A stretch of DNA of 64,000 bases from Rhodocyclus tenuis (GTDB taxonomy: Bacteria; Pseudomonadota; Gammaproteobacteria; Burkholderiales; Rhodocyclaceae). Shown here piece by piece: positions 1 through 8,408 of the stretch. The position numbers were made by a program, and so were the translations under genes. The stretch spans positions 372,001 through 436,000 of the forward strand of contig NZ_JACIGE010000001.1 in NCBI RefSeq assembly GCF_014197755.1. The letters run 5' to 3'. The notes under the pieces were generated by a model. That model saw nothing but the letters and a program-made list of their open reading frames with translations, did no database searches and was not told where the DNA came from. Position 1 is the first letter of the stretch. Each line of letters begins with the position of its first letter.

Positions 1-581
1 CAGATCGGCGGCGATTTTTCGAAAGCCTGCGCATAGTCGATACCGAGCGCTTCGAAATCGGCAGCGCGGCCGCTCAGCCGGTACAGATCGAAGAGCATCA
101 GCCACAGTCGCTCGCCGGGGCCGGCGCGATGCGTGCGCACGCTGTCCTCGAGAAAGGCGCGTGCCGCCTCGACCTGCGCATTCGCCCAGAGCATCGCCCC
201 CTGCTCGGCATCGGCGTCGATCGGGTCGATCGCGTCCTCGACCAGCACGCCGCTGGTGGCGTCGGAAAAACTGAAATCGGTGAATTCGAGCGAGTGCGAC
301 TCGCTGGCCGGCGCCGGTGCCGGCCGCTGCGTGGCGCCGGCGCTCGACCGCGCTGGCGCAGCCGGCGCCGCCGTGGCGGCTCTTTTGCCCGGGGCTGCCG
401 CCGGCGCAGTGGCTTGCCGGGCGACCGGCGCGGTCGGCGCTGGCGTCGCCGCCGGCTTGCGCGCTGCCGCCACTTCCGTCGGCGGCTCCGCTGGCGCGGG
501 CTTCGCCGCCGGACGCGTCGGCTCCGCTGGCGGACGGACCAGCATTTTTTCCGGCGCTTTCTTGAAGAAGGAGAACACCAT
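1..581 (-). CDS. Ala/Pro-rich protein, N-terminal part only
   Basis: The reading frame starts at the ATG at 581 and runs off the left edge, so about 193 residues are seen. The N-terminus MVFSFFKKAPEKM is followed by roughly 80 residues rich in Ala, Pro, Lys and Thr (a probable unstructured linker). A structured part then contains HSLEFTDFSFSD, an acidic stretch (EDAIDPIDADAEQ) and a helical segment ending AFLEDSVRTH...LWLMLFDLYRLSG, which looks like a helical repeat of the TPR/FimV type. There is no signal peptide, so a cytoplasmic location is likely. I do not recognise the family with confidence; related betaproteobacterial proteins may carry a STAS domain farther on, but that part lies outside the window. 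The same stretch is also open in other frames because of its extreme GC content. Confidence 0.65.
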   Translation of the reverse strand, partial: MVFSFFKKAPEKMLVRPPAEPTRPAAKPAPAEPPTEVAAARKPAATPAPTAPVARQATAPAAAPGKRAATAAPAAPARSSAGATQRPAPAPASESHSLEFTDFSFSDATSGVLVEDAIDPIDADAEQGAMLWANAQVEAARAFLEDSVRTHRAGPGERLWLMLFDLYRLSGRAADFEALGIDYAQAFEKSPPI

Positions 582-689
582 GCGCAGTCAGCAGAGCTTG
601 CGGTCGAGTGGGAAAAAATGAGTCGGCGGAGGTCGACGGTTGTAGCACATCGATATGGCGACTGCAATTTGCCGACAGGTAAAGATGGC

Positions 690-1562
690 TCAGTGAGCCG
701 GCGGCTGTGTCCTGACTGCCGTTTGCCCGCGTGTTTCGCGGCGCGCCGGAATGAGCAGCGCGACAGCGGCGATGCTGACGAGCAGGCCGCCGAGCAGCGG
801 CCCGAAGGGCTGGTCGAGCGCCAGCGCCAGCGCGAAGGCCGCGGCGAAGCTGAGCACGCCGACGCTGACGGCGAGCAGCAGCCCGCTGCGCCACGTGCCC
901 GCCCAGCGCCAGGCGAGCAGCGGCGGCACGAAGATCAGCGCAAAAGCGCCCATCACGCCGATGCTCATCGTCGCCAGCGCCAGCGTTGCCGCGACCAGCA
1001 GGTCGAAAGCCAGCCGCGGCGCCGCGATGCCGCTGGCGCGCAGCAGCTCGGGGAAGAAGTGCGCCAGCAGCAGGCGGCGCGAGAGCACGCGCAAGACGAC
1101 CAGCGCAGCGAGCACGCAGACGCTGGCGGTGAGCAGTTGCGCGTTGTCGCTGAAATAGAGTTGGCCGTCGAAGAGCGCGTGCGCCATGCGTTCGGCCAGC
1201 GGCAGATTGGCCGCGAGCAGTACCGAAGCGGCCCAGGCGAAAACCAGCAGCAGCGCGAAGAATGCTCCCTGCGCGCCGCGCGTGGCGCGGTCGAACAGGT
1301 TTTTCAGTGCCGCCGCCAGCGCCGCGGCGCCGACGCCGCCGGCGACCAGCGGCAAGCCGGCGAGCATCGCCAGCAGCGCGCCGGCCGCCGCCGTCTGCGC
1401 GAAAGCCAGCGCTGCCAGCCACTCGTCGCGCAGGCGCAGGTAGGCGCCCAGCAAGGGCAGCGCGACGGCGAAACACAGGCCGGTGGCGAAAGGGCCGACA
1501 AACAGCGCGTCGAACGGCAGGGAATCGAGGCCGACGGCGGATAACAGGCTGTCGGCGCTCAT
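690..1562 (-). CDS. metal ABC transporter permease (ZnuB-like)
   Basis: This is a 290-residue polytopic inner-membrane protein of the ABC-3 (ZnuB/MntB) family, the membrane channel of a binding-protein-dependent Zn/Mn importer. Seven or eight hydrophobic segments are visible, for example LCFAVALPLLGAYLRL, FFALLLVFAWAASVLLA and MGAFALIFVPPLLA; the latter follows the conserved TMSIGVMG loop. The start ATG at 1562 overlaps the stop of the upstream ATPase gene as ATGA, showing translational coupling. It is the last gene of the binding protein-ATPase-permease set. The metal is inferred from the neighbouring CobW and DUF2946 genes rather than from this protein. Confidence 0.85.
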   Translation of the reverse strand: MSADSLLSAVGLDSLPFDALFVGPFATGLCFAVALPLLGAYLRLRDEWLAALAFAQTAAAGALLAMLAGLPLVAGGVGAAALAAALKNLFDRATRGAQGAFFALLLVFAWAASVLLAANLPLAERMAHALFDGQLYFSDNAQLLTASVCVLAALVVLRVLSRRLLLAHFFPELLRASGIAAPRLAFDLLVAATLALATMSIGVMGAFALIFVPPLLAWRWAGTWRSGLLLAVSVGVLSFAAAFALALALDQPFGPLLGGLLVSIAAVALLIPARRETRGQTAVRTQPPAH

Positions 1563-2266
1563 CTGCGCTCCTCCAGTGACACACTGGCGGTGGCCGACGT
1601 GCCGGCTTCGTTGCCGGAATCACAGCCGGAATCACAGCCGGAATCACAGTCGAATTCGTCGTCGGGCGGCGCTTCGGCCGGCGCATCGAGCTGCAGCACG
1701 CGGCCGCAGACGGCGGCGATGAAGCGCGCGTCGTGGCTGACCAGCAGCAGGCCGACACCGTCGGCGGCGCGCCGGCGCAAGGCAACTTCCAGCGCGGCGA
1801 CGCCGGCCGGGTCGAGGTTGTTGGTCGGCTCGTCGAGCATCACCAGATCGGCCGGCGCCCGCAGCGAGGCCCACAGATGCAGGAACTGGCGCTGGCCGCC
1901 GGACAGCGTGTCGAGGCGCAGTGCGAGGCGCGACGCCAGCCACGGCGGCAGGCCGGCACTGCTGGCGCCGGTCAGCGCCAGCAGGTCGTGACCGTTGAAA
2001 GGCACGCCGGCGAAGGCCGGTGGCAGCTGCCGCTGGTGCGCCAGGCGCAGCCCCGGCCGACGCTCGACGCTGCCGGCGAAGATGCGCGCGCTGCCGGCGA
2101 TGGCCGCCAGCAGCGTCGACTTGCCGGCGCCGTTGGCGCCGCCGATGCCGAGGATTTCCCCCGGCGCCAGCGCGAACGACAGCGGCCCGCAGACCGGGCG
2201 ACGCGCCCCCGGCCAGCCGGCGGCGAGCGCGGTCACGCTCAGCAGCGGCGCCGGCTGCCGACTCAC
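1559..2266 (-). CDS. metal ABC transporter ATP-binding protein (ZnuC-like)
   Basis: This ATPase of about 235 residues has a Walker [11 protein letters not shown], a signature LSGGQRQ, a Walker [14 protein letters not shown] and an H-loop SHD, all in the expected order, so it should drive the adjacent permease. The chosen GTG at 2266 overlaps the stop codon of the solute-binding gene (AAGGAGTGAG). This leaves the Shine-Dalgarno-like AAGGAG very close to the start, so the exact start is uncertain. The C-terminus carries an unusual acidic/Cys tail, (CDSG) repeated three times, encoded by a 12-bp tandem DNA repeat (see separate entry). The tail is after the last conserved ABC motif and is not part of the ordinary ZnuC fold. 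Confidence 0.85.
   Translation of the reverse strand: MSRQPAPLLSVTALAAGWPGARRPVCGPLSFALAPGEILGIGGANGAGKSTLLAAIAGSARIFAGSVERRPGLRLAHQRQLPPAFAGVPFNGHDLLALTGASSAGLPPWLASRLALRLDTLSGGQRQFLHLWASLRAPADLVMLDEPTNNLDPAGVAALEVALRRRAADGVGLLLVSHDARFIAAVCGRVLQLDAPAEAPPDDEFDCDSGCDSGCDSGNEAGTSATASVSLEERR
1619..1654. repeat. 12-bp tandem repeat, three copies
   Basis: The unit CGGAATCACAGC, read on the plus strand, is repeated in tandem three times, the last copy ending in CAGT. It lies inside the 3' end of the ZnuC-like gene and encodes successive CDSG units. A repeat length that is a multiple of three keeps the frame, so slippage would only lengthen or shorten the tail. Confidence 0.8.
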
Positions 2267-3171
2267 TCCTTCAGCCCCTGCAGCAGACGACGCACGGTGT
2301 CGTCGTAGAGCGAGAAGAGATCCTTCGCCTCGGGCGTGCCGCCGACGGTGAAGGGCAGCAGCACCGGTACGATGTGCGTCTGCGCCGCGACCCAGCGCGA
2401 CGGCGTGTCGTACTGGTAGGCCGGACGCAGCACCATGCGCGCCGGATTGCTCGCCTGCCGCGCCACCACCGCCGCCAGCTGTGCGCTCGACGGTTCGACG
2501 CCGGGACGCGTTTCGAGGCTGCCCAGCTCCTTCATGCGCAGCCAGGCCGTCAGGTAGGGAAAGGCCTTGTGCTGCACGAGCACCGGCACGCCGGCGAGCG
2601 GCGCCGCCTCCTTCTCCCAGCGCGCGATCGCCGTGCGCAGGCGCGCGGCGAAGGACTGCCAGCCGGACTGATAGGCGGTGGCATTGGCCGGGTCGATCTC
2701 GGCCAGCCGCTGCGTCAGCGCCTCGCCGACCTTGAGCAGGTTGCGCGGATCGGTCTGGATGTGCGGATTGCCGGCCGCATGCACGTCGCCCTCGGCGCGG
2801 TCGAGCACCGCCGGCGCCTCGCGCATGACGACGTAGCGGGTCGCCTCGAAGTAGCCGGGCTGGCCCGGCTGCACGCGTGCGTTGCCCGATTCGCGCAGGA
2901 CCAGCGGCAGCCAGCCGATCTCGAGCTCGGCACCGGTGGCGACGACCAGATCGGCGCTGCGCGCGCGCGCGATCAGCGAGGGCTTGGCGTCGATGCGGTG
3001 CGGGTCCTGCAGGCCGCTGGTCGCGGCATAGACGTCGACGCGCTCGCCGCCGATCTCCTTGGCCAGCGCCGCCCACTCGGGAACCGACGCGAACACCTTC
3101 AGCGCCGCCTGCGCCGGCAGGGCCAGCGCGGCGAACAGGGCAAACAGGAACAGGGGAATGATTCTTTTCAT
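2263..3171 (-). CDS. metal ABC transporter substrate-binding protein (ZnuA-like)
   Basis: This is a periplasmic cluster A-I solute-binding protein of 302 residues that captures a divalent metal, probably zinc, for the ZnuBC-like transporter. The start at 3171 is preferred over upstream in-frame codons because AGGAG lies just ahead of it and it opens a clean signal peptide (MKRIIPLFLFALFAALALPAQA). Conserved family features are visible: FASVPEWAALAKEIGG, the metal-ligand contexts LQDPHRIDAKP and GNPHIQTDP, and TGAELEIGWLP. The His-rich loop typical of enterobacterial ZnuA is missing, so Mn specificity cannot be excluded. The end overlaps the ATPase start. Confidence 0.88.
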   Translation of the reverse strand: MKRIIPLFLFALFAALALPAQAALKVFASVPEWAALAKEIGGERVDVYAATSGLQDPHRIDAKPSLIARARSADLVVATGAELEIGWLPLVLRESGNARVQPGQPGYFEATRYVVMREAPAVLDRAEGDVHAAGNPHIQTDPRNLLKVGEALTQRLAEIDPANATAYQSGWQSFAARLRTAIARWEKEAAPLAGVPVLVQHKAFPYLTAWLRMKELGSLETRPGVEPSSAQLAAVVARQASNPARMVLRPAYQYDTPSRWVAAQTHIVPVLLPFTVGGTPEAKDLFSLYDDTVRRLLQGLKE

Positions 3172-3188
3172 GGTCGTTGCTCCTTGGC

Positions 3189-4658
3189 TCAGAACTTGTG
3201 CGCGCCGTGCGCGCCCAGGCTCATGATGTATTGCAGCCACACCTGGTTGTCGGTGGCATCGGGACGCGTCTTGTCCTGCGCGAACTGCAGGCGGACGCGC
3301 GAGAACTCGCTGGCGCTCCAGTCGACCATCAGCGTGTTGCGCTTCGGCGTGAATTTCTCGAGTAGCGGCAGCTCGCTGGCGGCGATGGCACCGCTGTCGA
3401 TCAGGCCGATCGCCGCGCTGCCGGCGTCGAGCCGGTCGTAGCGGTAGCCGACGCGCCAGCGCGGCATGAACTGATACACCGCCTGCGCATAGAAGCCCGA
3501 TTGCGTATTGCGATAGCCGTCGCTGGCGCCGTTGCCGGTGACGTTCTTCGTATCGTAGGTCAGCGTGCCATCCTCAGTGCGCCGGAAGTACTCGCCCTGC
3601 AGCTTGAGGTATTCCGACTTGGCGTTGCCGTTCGGCGCCCATTTCCAGACGAAGTCGGCAATCCAGGTCTTGCTCGTGCCGCTGAAGCTGTTGTGCAGAT
3701 CGGCGGTCGCGTTGAGCGGATCGTCGTAGACGCGGTCGCGTGGCTTCGACTGGAAGAACGACAGCCCGGCGCGCCAGTTGTTTTCGATGCCGACATCGCC
3801 GCCGACGTGCGCGAACAGCGCGCCCGACATGAAGCCGTTCTTGTTGCGCTCGCTGTCGCTCGCCGGGAAGCTCCTGGCGCGCGCCGCCTCGGCGCCGAAC
3901 TCGAGGAAGAACGGCGTCGGTGCCAGCCAGCGCGCCTGCACGCCGTCCATGCCGAGTGCGTTGCCGAAGAAGGCCTGGTAGGGCAGCGGCGCGTCGGAGA
4001 AGTCCCATTCGTGCGGATGCATCTCGTTCTGGTAGCCAACGCCGGAGAGGAAGCGACCGGCCTTCAGGTTGGCGCCACCGCCGAGGCCGAGCGTCTGCAC
4101 GCTCGCTTCCTCGACGCCGATCTCGTTCTCGGGCGACACCGCCAGGCGGAAGTTGCCGCGGAACATGTGATCGACGTTGGCCGAGATGGCCAGCTCGGAT
4201 TCGCCGAGATTGAAGCTGCGCCCTTCCGGCAGCGTTTCGCCACCGGCCGGCATGAAGCCCTGCAGGCGGCGGTCGGACGGGTTCTGCGACAGATTGGTGT
4301 AGCTGCCGCCGAGGATCAGCGAGATTTCGGGGTTGAAGGCGGCGGCCGAATTCTGCCGCTGTCCGGCCTGCTGCGCGGCGACTGCCGCCTGCGTGGCGCC
4401 AAGCTCGGCGACCTGCGCCTTGCTTTCGGCAACGGTCGCGCTCTGCTCGGCGCGCGAGGCCGAAGTTTCGGCCTGCGCCAGACGCGCTTCCAGCGCCGCG
4501 ATGCGCTGCTCGTAACTGCGTTTCATGTCGTTGATCTGCGCGCGGATCGCCGCCAGATCGGCGTCGCCGGCGGCGAAGGCCGGCGCCGGGGCGCCGAAAG
4601 CAAGGCAGACCGCGGCGCACAGCGCCGTCGGTGTGAAGACTGAGAAGGGGGTGCGCAT
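3189..4658 (-). CDS. outer-membrane beta-barrel protein with N-terminal coiled coil
   Basis: This 489-residue protein has a signal peptide ending AFAAGD. A coiled-coil segment of about 60 residues follows (MKRSYEQRIAALEARL...), and then a long region rich in alternating aromatic/polar strands typical of an outer-membrane barrel (EISLILGGSYTNL, MFRGNFRLAVS, FYAQAVYQFMPRWRVGYRYDRL), ending in Phe (GAHGAHKF). The architecture resembles coiled-coil-anchored porins of the PF-type found beside zinc uptake genes. It lies 17 bases upstream of the ZnuA-like start on the same strand, so it probably helps zinc cross the outer membrane. That role comes from context; the strands and signal are visible in the sequence. 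Confidence 0.75.
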   Translation of the reverse strand: MRTPFSVFTPTALCAAVCLAFGAPAPAFAAGDADLAAIRAQINDMKRSYEQRIAALEARLAQAETSASRAEQSATVAESKAQVAELGATQAAVAAQQAGQRQNSAAAFNPEISLILGGSYTNLSQNPSDRRLQGFMPAGGETLPEGRSFNLGESELAISANVDHMFRGNFRLAVSPENEIGVEEASVQTLGLGGGANLKAGRFLSGVGYQNEMHPHEWDFSDAPLPYQAFFGNALGMDGVQARWLAPTPFFLEFGAEAARARSFPASDSERNKNGFMSGALFAHVGGDVGIENNWRAGLSFFQSKPRDRVYDDPLNATADLHNSFSGTSKTWIADFVWKWAPNGNAKSEYLKLQGEYFRRTEDGTLTYDTKNVTGNGASDGYRNTQSGFYAQAVYQFMPRWRVGYRYDRLDAGSAAIGLIDSGAIAASELPLLEKFTPKRNTLMVDWSASEFSRVRLQFAQDKTRPDATDNQVWLQYIMSLGAHGAHKF

Positions 4659-4710
4659 GGCAACTCCTGCAAATGGGTGCGGATGAGGTCCGGTTGACCG
4701 GAGACAGTGC

Positions 4711-4724
4711 TTTCCCGCGGGAAA
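4711..4724. promoter_or_regulatory. 14-bp perfect palindrome upstream of the metal-uptake genes
   Basis: TTTCCCGCGGGAAA is a perfect palindrome 53-66 bases ahead of the start of the outer-membrane protein gene, in the only sizeable gap (4659-4867) of the metal cluster. The same gap holds CCGGTTGACCGG at 4691. Neither matches the usual AT-rich Zur box. An operator role is inference. Confidence 0.3.
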
Positions 4725-4867
4725 CCGCCCGGCATGCCATGCGCGGCGACGCCGACGGCGTCGATGACGCGGTCGGCAGCGCAGGCTGCGGGTTGATCAG
4801 GTTAGCGGGAAAAACCGCTGCGTCAGGCAGCGGCGGGCCGACGGCACGAAGCGTCGGCAGGCAGCGC

Positions 4868-5188
4868 TCAGGCCGGCGGGCCGCGGGCGCGCGCCGGCAG
4901 CGCGCGCAGCGCGAACAGACCGACATGCGGCGCCGGCGCGGCGAGCGCCGGCGGATCGGCGAGCGCCGGCAGCGGTGCGCTCGCCGCCAGCGGCGTGTCG
5001 AGCGCATGGCCGGCAAGGCAGGCGACGCAGGAATGCGTTTCCGCCGGCGGCGCCTTGCCCTGCCAGTGGGAAAACTCGTGCGCCAGCACATGCGCCTGCG
5101 CGCCGACCAGCGCCAGCGCCAGCCACAGCGTCAGCAGCAGGCGACGCGGGCTGGCCGCATCACGGCGCAGCGCGTGCAGCAGGCTCAT
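4868..5188 (-). CDS. DUF2946-like small Cys/His protein
   Basis: This is a 106-residue protein with a hydrophobic N-terminal signal segment (LLLTLWLALALVGAQA). After it comes a Cys/His cluster HVLAHEFSHWQG ... HSCVACLAGH, the type of potential metal site seen in DUF2946 proteins. The remainder is Ala/Pro-rich and ends RARGPPA. Its ATG at 5188 overlaps the stop of the CobW-type gene (ATGA), so the two are co-translated. DUF2946 genes commonly lie beside metal-uptake genes in betaproteobacteria; a periplasmic metal-handling role is inference. The GC-rich stretch can be read in several frames, but the coupling and signal peptide support this one. Confidence 0.7.
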   Translation of the reverse strand: MSLLHALRRDAASPRRLLLTLWLALALVGAQAHVLAHEFSHWQGKAPPAETHSCVACLAGHALDTPLAASAPLPALADPPALAAPAPHVGLFALRALPARARGPPA

Positions 5189-6411
5189 GCCGCCGCCGGC
5201 AGCGCTTCGACGCCACCGCAGAACATGGTGAAGGCCTTCGCCACGACCTCGCGCGACAGGCCGTCGACGATGAAGACGAGACGGCTGTCCTGGCACGCCG
5301 CGCGTGCCGCAGCGGCAGCGGCGAGTTTGGCAGGGCTCGCGACGGGCGCAGCCTCCGCCGGCCACGCCGGCAGCGTCGTCAGCGGGTAGCGCAGGTGCTG
5401 CACGCAATGCAGCACGCGCGGCCGGCTTTCGCCGACGACATTGACCAGCCCCTTGATGCGCAGGATGCGCGCGCCGCAGGTGGCGAGCAGCACGTCGATC
5501 GCCTCGGAAAACTCGGGCCAGACGAAAGGCTCGGCAAAGCGCAGCACGAAGGTATGCACCGCCGCGTCGTGCACCGGCTGGCCGGGCTCGAAACGCGAGC
5601 GGTAGAGCGGTAGCGCGTCGCCCTCGGCGGCGGCGGCAGTGGCAAGGCGATCGGCGGCAGCGGGATCTGCCGGCGACAGACGGCGACGTTCGGCAGCCGC
5701 CGCGGCGCGCAGGCCGGCAGCGGCGCGTTCCTCGGCAGCGGCGAGCCAGCACGCGAGTTCGTCGCCGCGGCGTTCGCTGCCACCGGCGAGGCCGAAGACG
5801 AAGCCGGCGTCGACCTCACCGTGCGCCATCTCGCGCAGCGGCGCGCCGGGGTTGAGCCGGTCGAGGCGGGCGCGCAAGGCGTCGATCTGCGCGCGCGGCG
5901 CCAGATCGCACTTGGCAAGCAGCAGGCGGTCGGCCATCGCCGCCTGCTTGACCGCCTCGACGTGGCGCGCCAGCTGCCCTTCACCGAGCGTCGCGTCGAT
6001 CACGGTGACGACGCCGTCGATGCGGTAGCGCTCGGCGAGAAAGAAGTCGCCGCTGATCGTCGCCAGCACCGGCGCCGGATCGGCAAGGCCGGTGGTTTCG
6101 ACGAGAACGCGCGAGAAGGGCGGAATCTCGCGGCGCAGGCGGCGCATGAACAGATCGCGCAGCGCCCGCGCCAGATCGCCGCGCGCGCTGCAGCACAGGC
6201 AGCCGGAAGCGAGCAGCACGACGTTATCGTCGATCTTCTCGACCAGATGATGGTCGATGCCGACGCTGCCGAACTCGTTGATCAGCACCGCCGTGTCGGC
6301 CAGCCGCGCGTCGCGCAGCAGCGCGTTCACCAGCGTCGTCTTGCCGGCGCCGAGAAAGCCGGTGACGACGGTGAGCGACAGTGTGCGCGCGGGGTCGGTG
6401 ACAGTGGCCAC
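5185..6411 (-). CDS. CobW/COG0523-family GTPase, probable metallochaperone
   Basis: This P-loop GTPase of about 408 residues shows Walker A GFLGAGKTT, the diagnostic COG0523 metal site GCLCC, the Walker B-region ETTGLADP, the NKxD-equivalent LLAKCD and the C-terminal CobW domain (FVLRFAEPFVWPEF...). COG0523 proteins deliver or allocate zinc or cobalt; the position in a Znu-type cluster points to zinc. The GTG at 6411 is chosen because it lies 19 bases after the upstream gene's stop and removes about 26 residues of low-quality sequence. The start is therefore provisional. The gene overlaps the DUF2946-like gene by four bases. Confidence 0.85.
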   Translation of the reverse strand: MATVTDPARTLSLTVVTGFLGAGKTTLVNALLRDARLADTAVLINEFGSVGIDHHLVEKIDDNVVLLASGCLCCSARGDLARALRDLFMRRLRREIPPFSRVLVETTGLADPAPVLATISGDFFLAERYRIDGVVTVIDATLGEGQLARHVEAVKQAAMADRLLLAKCDLAPRAQIDALRARLDRLNPGAPLREMAHGEVDAGFVFGLAGGSERRGDELACWLAAAEERAAAGLRAAAAAERRRLSPADPAAADRLATAAAAEGDALPLYRSRFEPGQPVHDAAVHTFVLRFAEPFVWPEFSEAIDVLLATCGARILRIKGLVNVVGESRPRVLHCVQHLRYPLTTLPAWPAEAAPVASPAKLAAAAAARAACQDSRLVFIVDGLSREVVAKAFTMFCGGVEALPAAA

Positions 6412-6430
6412 GGTGGACGCTCTGCCCTGC

Positions 6431-6859
6431 TTACGGCCCGGCGCCATCGGGCACGTCGATGCCGTGGCTGGTGAGCCAGTCGCGGTCAAGCTTCCAGCGC
6501 ACCGACTTGATTCCCGGCTGCTTGGCGACGATCTGCTGCGCCTCGCCCTGGATCGCGGCGAGTTCCTTCTGCGCGGCGACGAAGGCCGGATCGTTGGCGT
6601 CCTTCGTATTCACTTGCGGATGGATGACGGCGATCATTCGCGCCGCCGGCACGTCGGGGCTGCGCGGCGTGCCGACGAAAGCGACGTCGCCCTCGACCTT
6701 GAGCACGTGGAACGAGTAGGGATACGCCTTCAGCTCGGCGCTGCCCTGCTCGGCGATGACGCGCGTGAGGTCGCGCGCGCGCGAATCGGGCGCGCGGATG
6801 AACCAGTCGAGCGCCACCAGCGCGACGATCACGGCGGCGATCCAGGCAAACTTCTTCAT
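6431..6859 (-). CDS. small membrane-anchored protein of unknown function
   Basis: This 142-residue protein starts MKKFAWIAAVIVALVALDWF, a single N-terminal membrane anchor or uncleaved signal. A compact periplasmic-looking domain of mixed alpha/beta character follows (YPYSFHVLKVEGDVAFVGTPRS...MIAVIHPQVN). A run of helices and a conserved-looking end DWLTSHGIDVPDG complete it. It has good codon usage and sits 19 bases upstream of the CobW-type gene on the same strand, so it is likely the first gene of that transcript. I do not recognise the family. Confidence 0.7.
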   Translation of the reverse strand: MKKFAWIAAVIVALVALDWFIRAPDSRARDLTRVIAEQGSAELKAYPYSFHVLKVEGDVAFVGTPRSPDVPAARMIAVIHPQVNTKDANDPAFVAAQKELAAIQGEAQQIVAKQPGIKSVRWKLDRDWLTSHGIDVPDGAGP

Positions 6860-6983
6860 GCGGCAACTCCGGCGAACCTGCTGGCTGCAGGGGGCAGAGC
6901 ATAACGCAGCGCCGCTGGCAGCACAAAGACGGCGACGCTCGTGCCGGGCGGGGCGCAGTCGCGCGCAGCGTTGCGTGTAAACG

Positions 6984-7011
6984 AAAAAACGGGCGCCGAA
7001 GCGCCCGTTTT
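6984..7011 (-). terminator. rho-independent terminator of the first porin gene
   Basis: The stem CGGGCGC/GCGCCCG (6990-6996 with 7001-7007) closes a four-base loop, and read on the minus strand it is followed by a run of six T. It lies 27 bases after the stop of the porin gene at 7039-8154. Confidence 0.85.
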
Positions 7012-7038
7012 CAATTCCAGGATCGCGCCCGGGCGATC

Positions 7039-8154
7039 TCAGAAAGCGTGGCTCACACCGCAGCCGATGACGCTGCTGTCACCACCGGCAACCGGCGCCA
7101 TCCCGGTGACGGTGTCACCGGAGCCGAACAGCTTGAGGCCGGCGTTGTTGTCATTCCTGACCACGGTGTAGGCGGCATAAGCCGTCGTGCGCTTCGACAG
7201 CGCGTGCGTGTAGCCGACCGTCCACGACTTGGCATCGTCGGCCTTGCGCGTGTCGAACTTGTCGTTGTAGGCGACATAGGCGGCGCGGATCGTACCCGCG
7301 GCGGTGACCGGAACGTCGACGCCCAACTGCCAGATGTCGAACTTGCCGCTCTCGCTGCCGCCGGTCTCGTTCTTCTGCGTCTGGAACGAAGCCTTCAGCT
7401 TGGCCAGACCGAAGTCGTACGAAGCGCCGAGGAAGTGCGCGTTGAGCTTGAGGTCGTCGCTGCCGCCGGCGAGGAGCTTGTCGACGGCGCGGCTGAAGAC
7501 GTAGCCGGCGGCGATCGGGCCGTTCTTGTAGTTGGCGCCGAGTTCATAGACGCTGTCGCGGGTATCGGCCGTCGTCGCTTCCGCACCCGAGGCGCGGTTG
7601 CCGAAGGAGTAGGCCGCGCCGAAATCGAAGCCGGCAAAGTTCGGCGAGGTGTAGGCGATGCCGTTGTTGAAGCGGGTGATCGACGCCTGCAGCGCGCCGA
7701 CCGTCGCCGTGCCGTTGTTCGCCGACGTTTGCAGCGAAGCCAGCGGCGACAACGGGCCGCCGCCGACACCGCCGGCAAAGGCGGCCACGGTGTAATAGCT
7801 GAGGCCTTGCAGGCGACCGGCGACGAGCGTGCCGAGGCTGCCCGACTTCAGGCCGACGAACTGCTGGCGCGCCATATGCGCCGTTGCGCCGACGCCGGTG
7901 TTCTTGTCGACATCAAGGCCGTACTCGAGCGTGAACACCGCCGACAGGCCGTTGCCCAGCGCTTCTTCACCCTTGAAGCCGATGCGCGAGGTGGCCAGGC
8001 CACCGGAATCGACGCCATTCTGGGCACGCGCGTTGTCGGCCGTGCGGTGTGCGCCATAAAGATCGACGATGCCGTAAATGCTGACGTTCGACTGCGCGAA
8101 AGCGCCGCCGGAAAGCAGGCCGGCGACGGCCAGCGCGATGATTTTCTTGTGCAT
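7039..8154 (-). CDS. Gram-negative trimeric porin
   Basis: This 371-residue porin of the betaproteobacterial Porin_4 type forms a 16-stranded outer-membrane diffusion channel. The start at 8154 gives a clean signal peptide MHKKIIALAVAGLLSGGAFA followed by the standard first strand QSNVSIYGIVDLYGA. The conserved GGLATSRIGFKGEEALGNGL and AVFTLEYG elements and the terminal strand ending SHAF (C-terminal Phe for BAM recognition) are all present. It is a paralogue of the next porin: same signal, same strand order and nearly the same terminator, but different loops. No operon partner is apparent. Confidence 0.93.
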   Translation of the reverse strand: MHKKIIALAVAGLLSGGAFAQSNVSIYGIVDLYGAHRTADNARAQNGVDSGGLATSRIGFKGEEALGNGLSAVFTLEYGLDVDKNTGVGATAHMARQQFVGLKSGSLGTLVAGRLQGLSYYTVAAFAGGVGGGPLSPLASLQTSANNGTATVGALQASITRFNNGIAYTSPNFAGFDFGAAYSFGNRASGAEATTADTRDSVYELGANYKNGPIAAGYVFSRAVDKLLAGGSDDLKLNAHFLGASYDFGLAKLKASFQTQKNETGGSESGKFDIWQLGVDVPVTAAGTIRAAYVAYNDKFDTRKADDAKSWTVGYTHALSKRTTAYAAYTVVRNDNNAGLKLFGSGDTVTGMAPVAGGDSSVIGCGVSHAF

Positions 8155-8351
8155 GAGAAGTCTCTCCCCCGATTTGAAAAGCCGGCAACAGGCAGCGAAA
8201 GCCCGTGCGCCGGAGCTGACGTTTTTGTGACAAAACGTTGCCGGAGTCTGGCAAGGAGGGAAGAACTCGCGCAAGCGTCGGCGGGCAATGCCGGCGCGCT
8301 GCGCGCCAGGCTGTTGCATGATTGCGACAATGCGCTTGCGCCGCGACGCGC

Positions 8352-8383
8352 AAAAAAAAACGGGCGCCGAAGCGCCCGTTTTC
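8352..8383 (-). terminator. rho-independent terminator of the second porin gene
   Basis: The stem CGGGCGC/GCGCCCG (8361-8367 with 8372-8378) has a CGAA loop and nine A on its left, which read as a T-run on the minus strand. It is almost identical to the terminator at 6984-7011. Confidence 0.87.
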
Positions 8384-8408
8384 ATTCCAAGATCGCTGTC
8401 AGGCGATA

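Noticed and set aside
98-667. Arg-rich proteins in other frames of the first 700 bases
   Set aside because: These are GC-rich shadow frames with extreme Arg/Pro content; the frame starting at 581 on the minus strand has normal protein-like composition.
2020-3441. Long plus-strand frames opposite the metal transport genes
   Set aside because: They are antisense frames of GC-rich genes with improbable Arg/Gln-rich composition, no domain and no ribosome site.
4659-4867. Zur box
   Set aside because: No AT-rich Zur-type dyad can be seen; the palindrome TTTCCCGCGGGAAA does not match.
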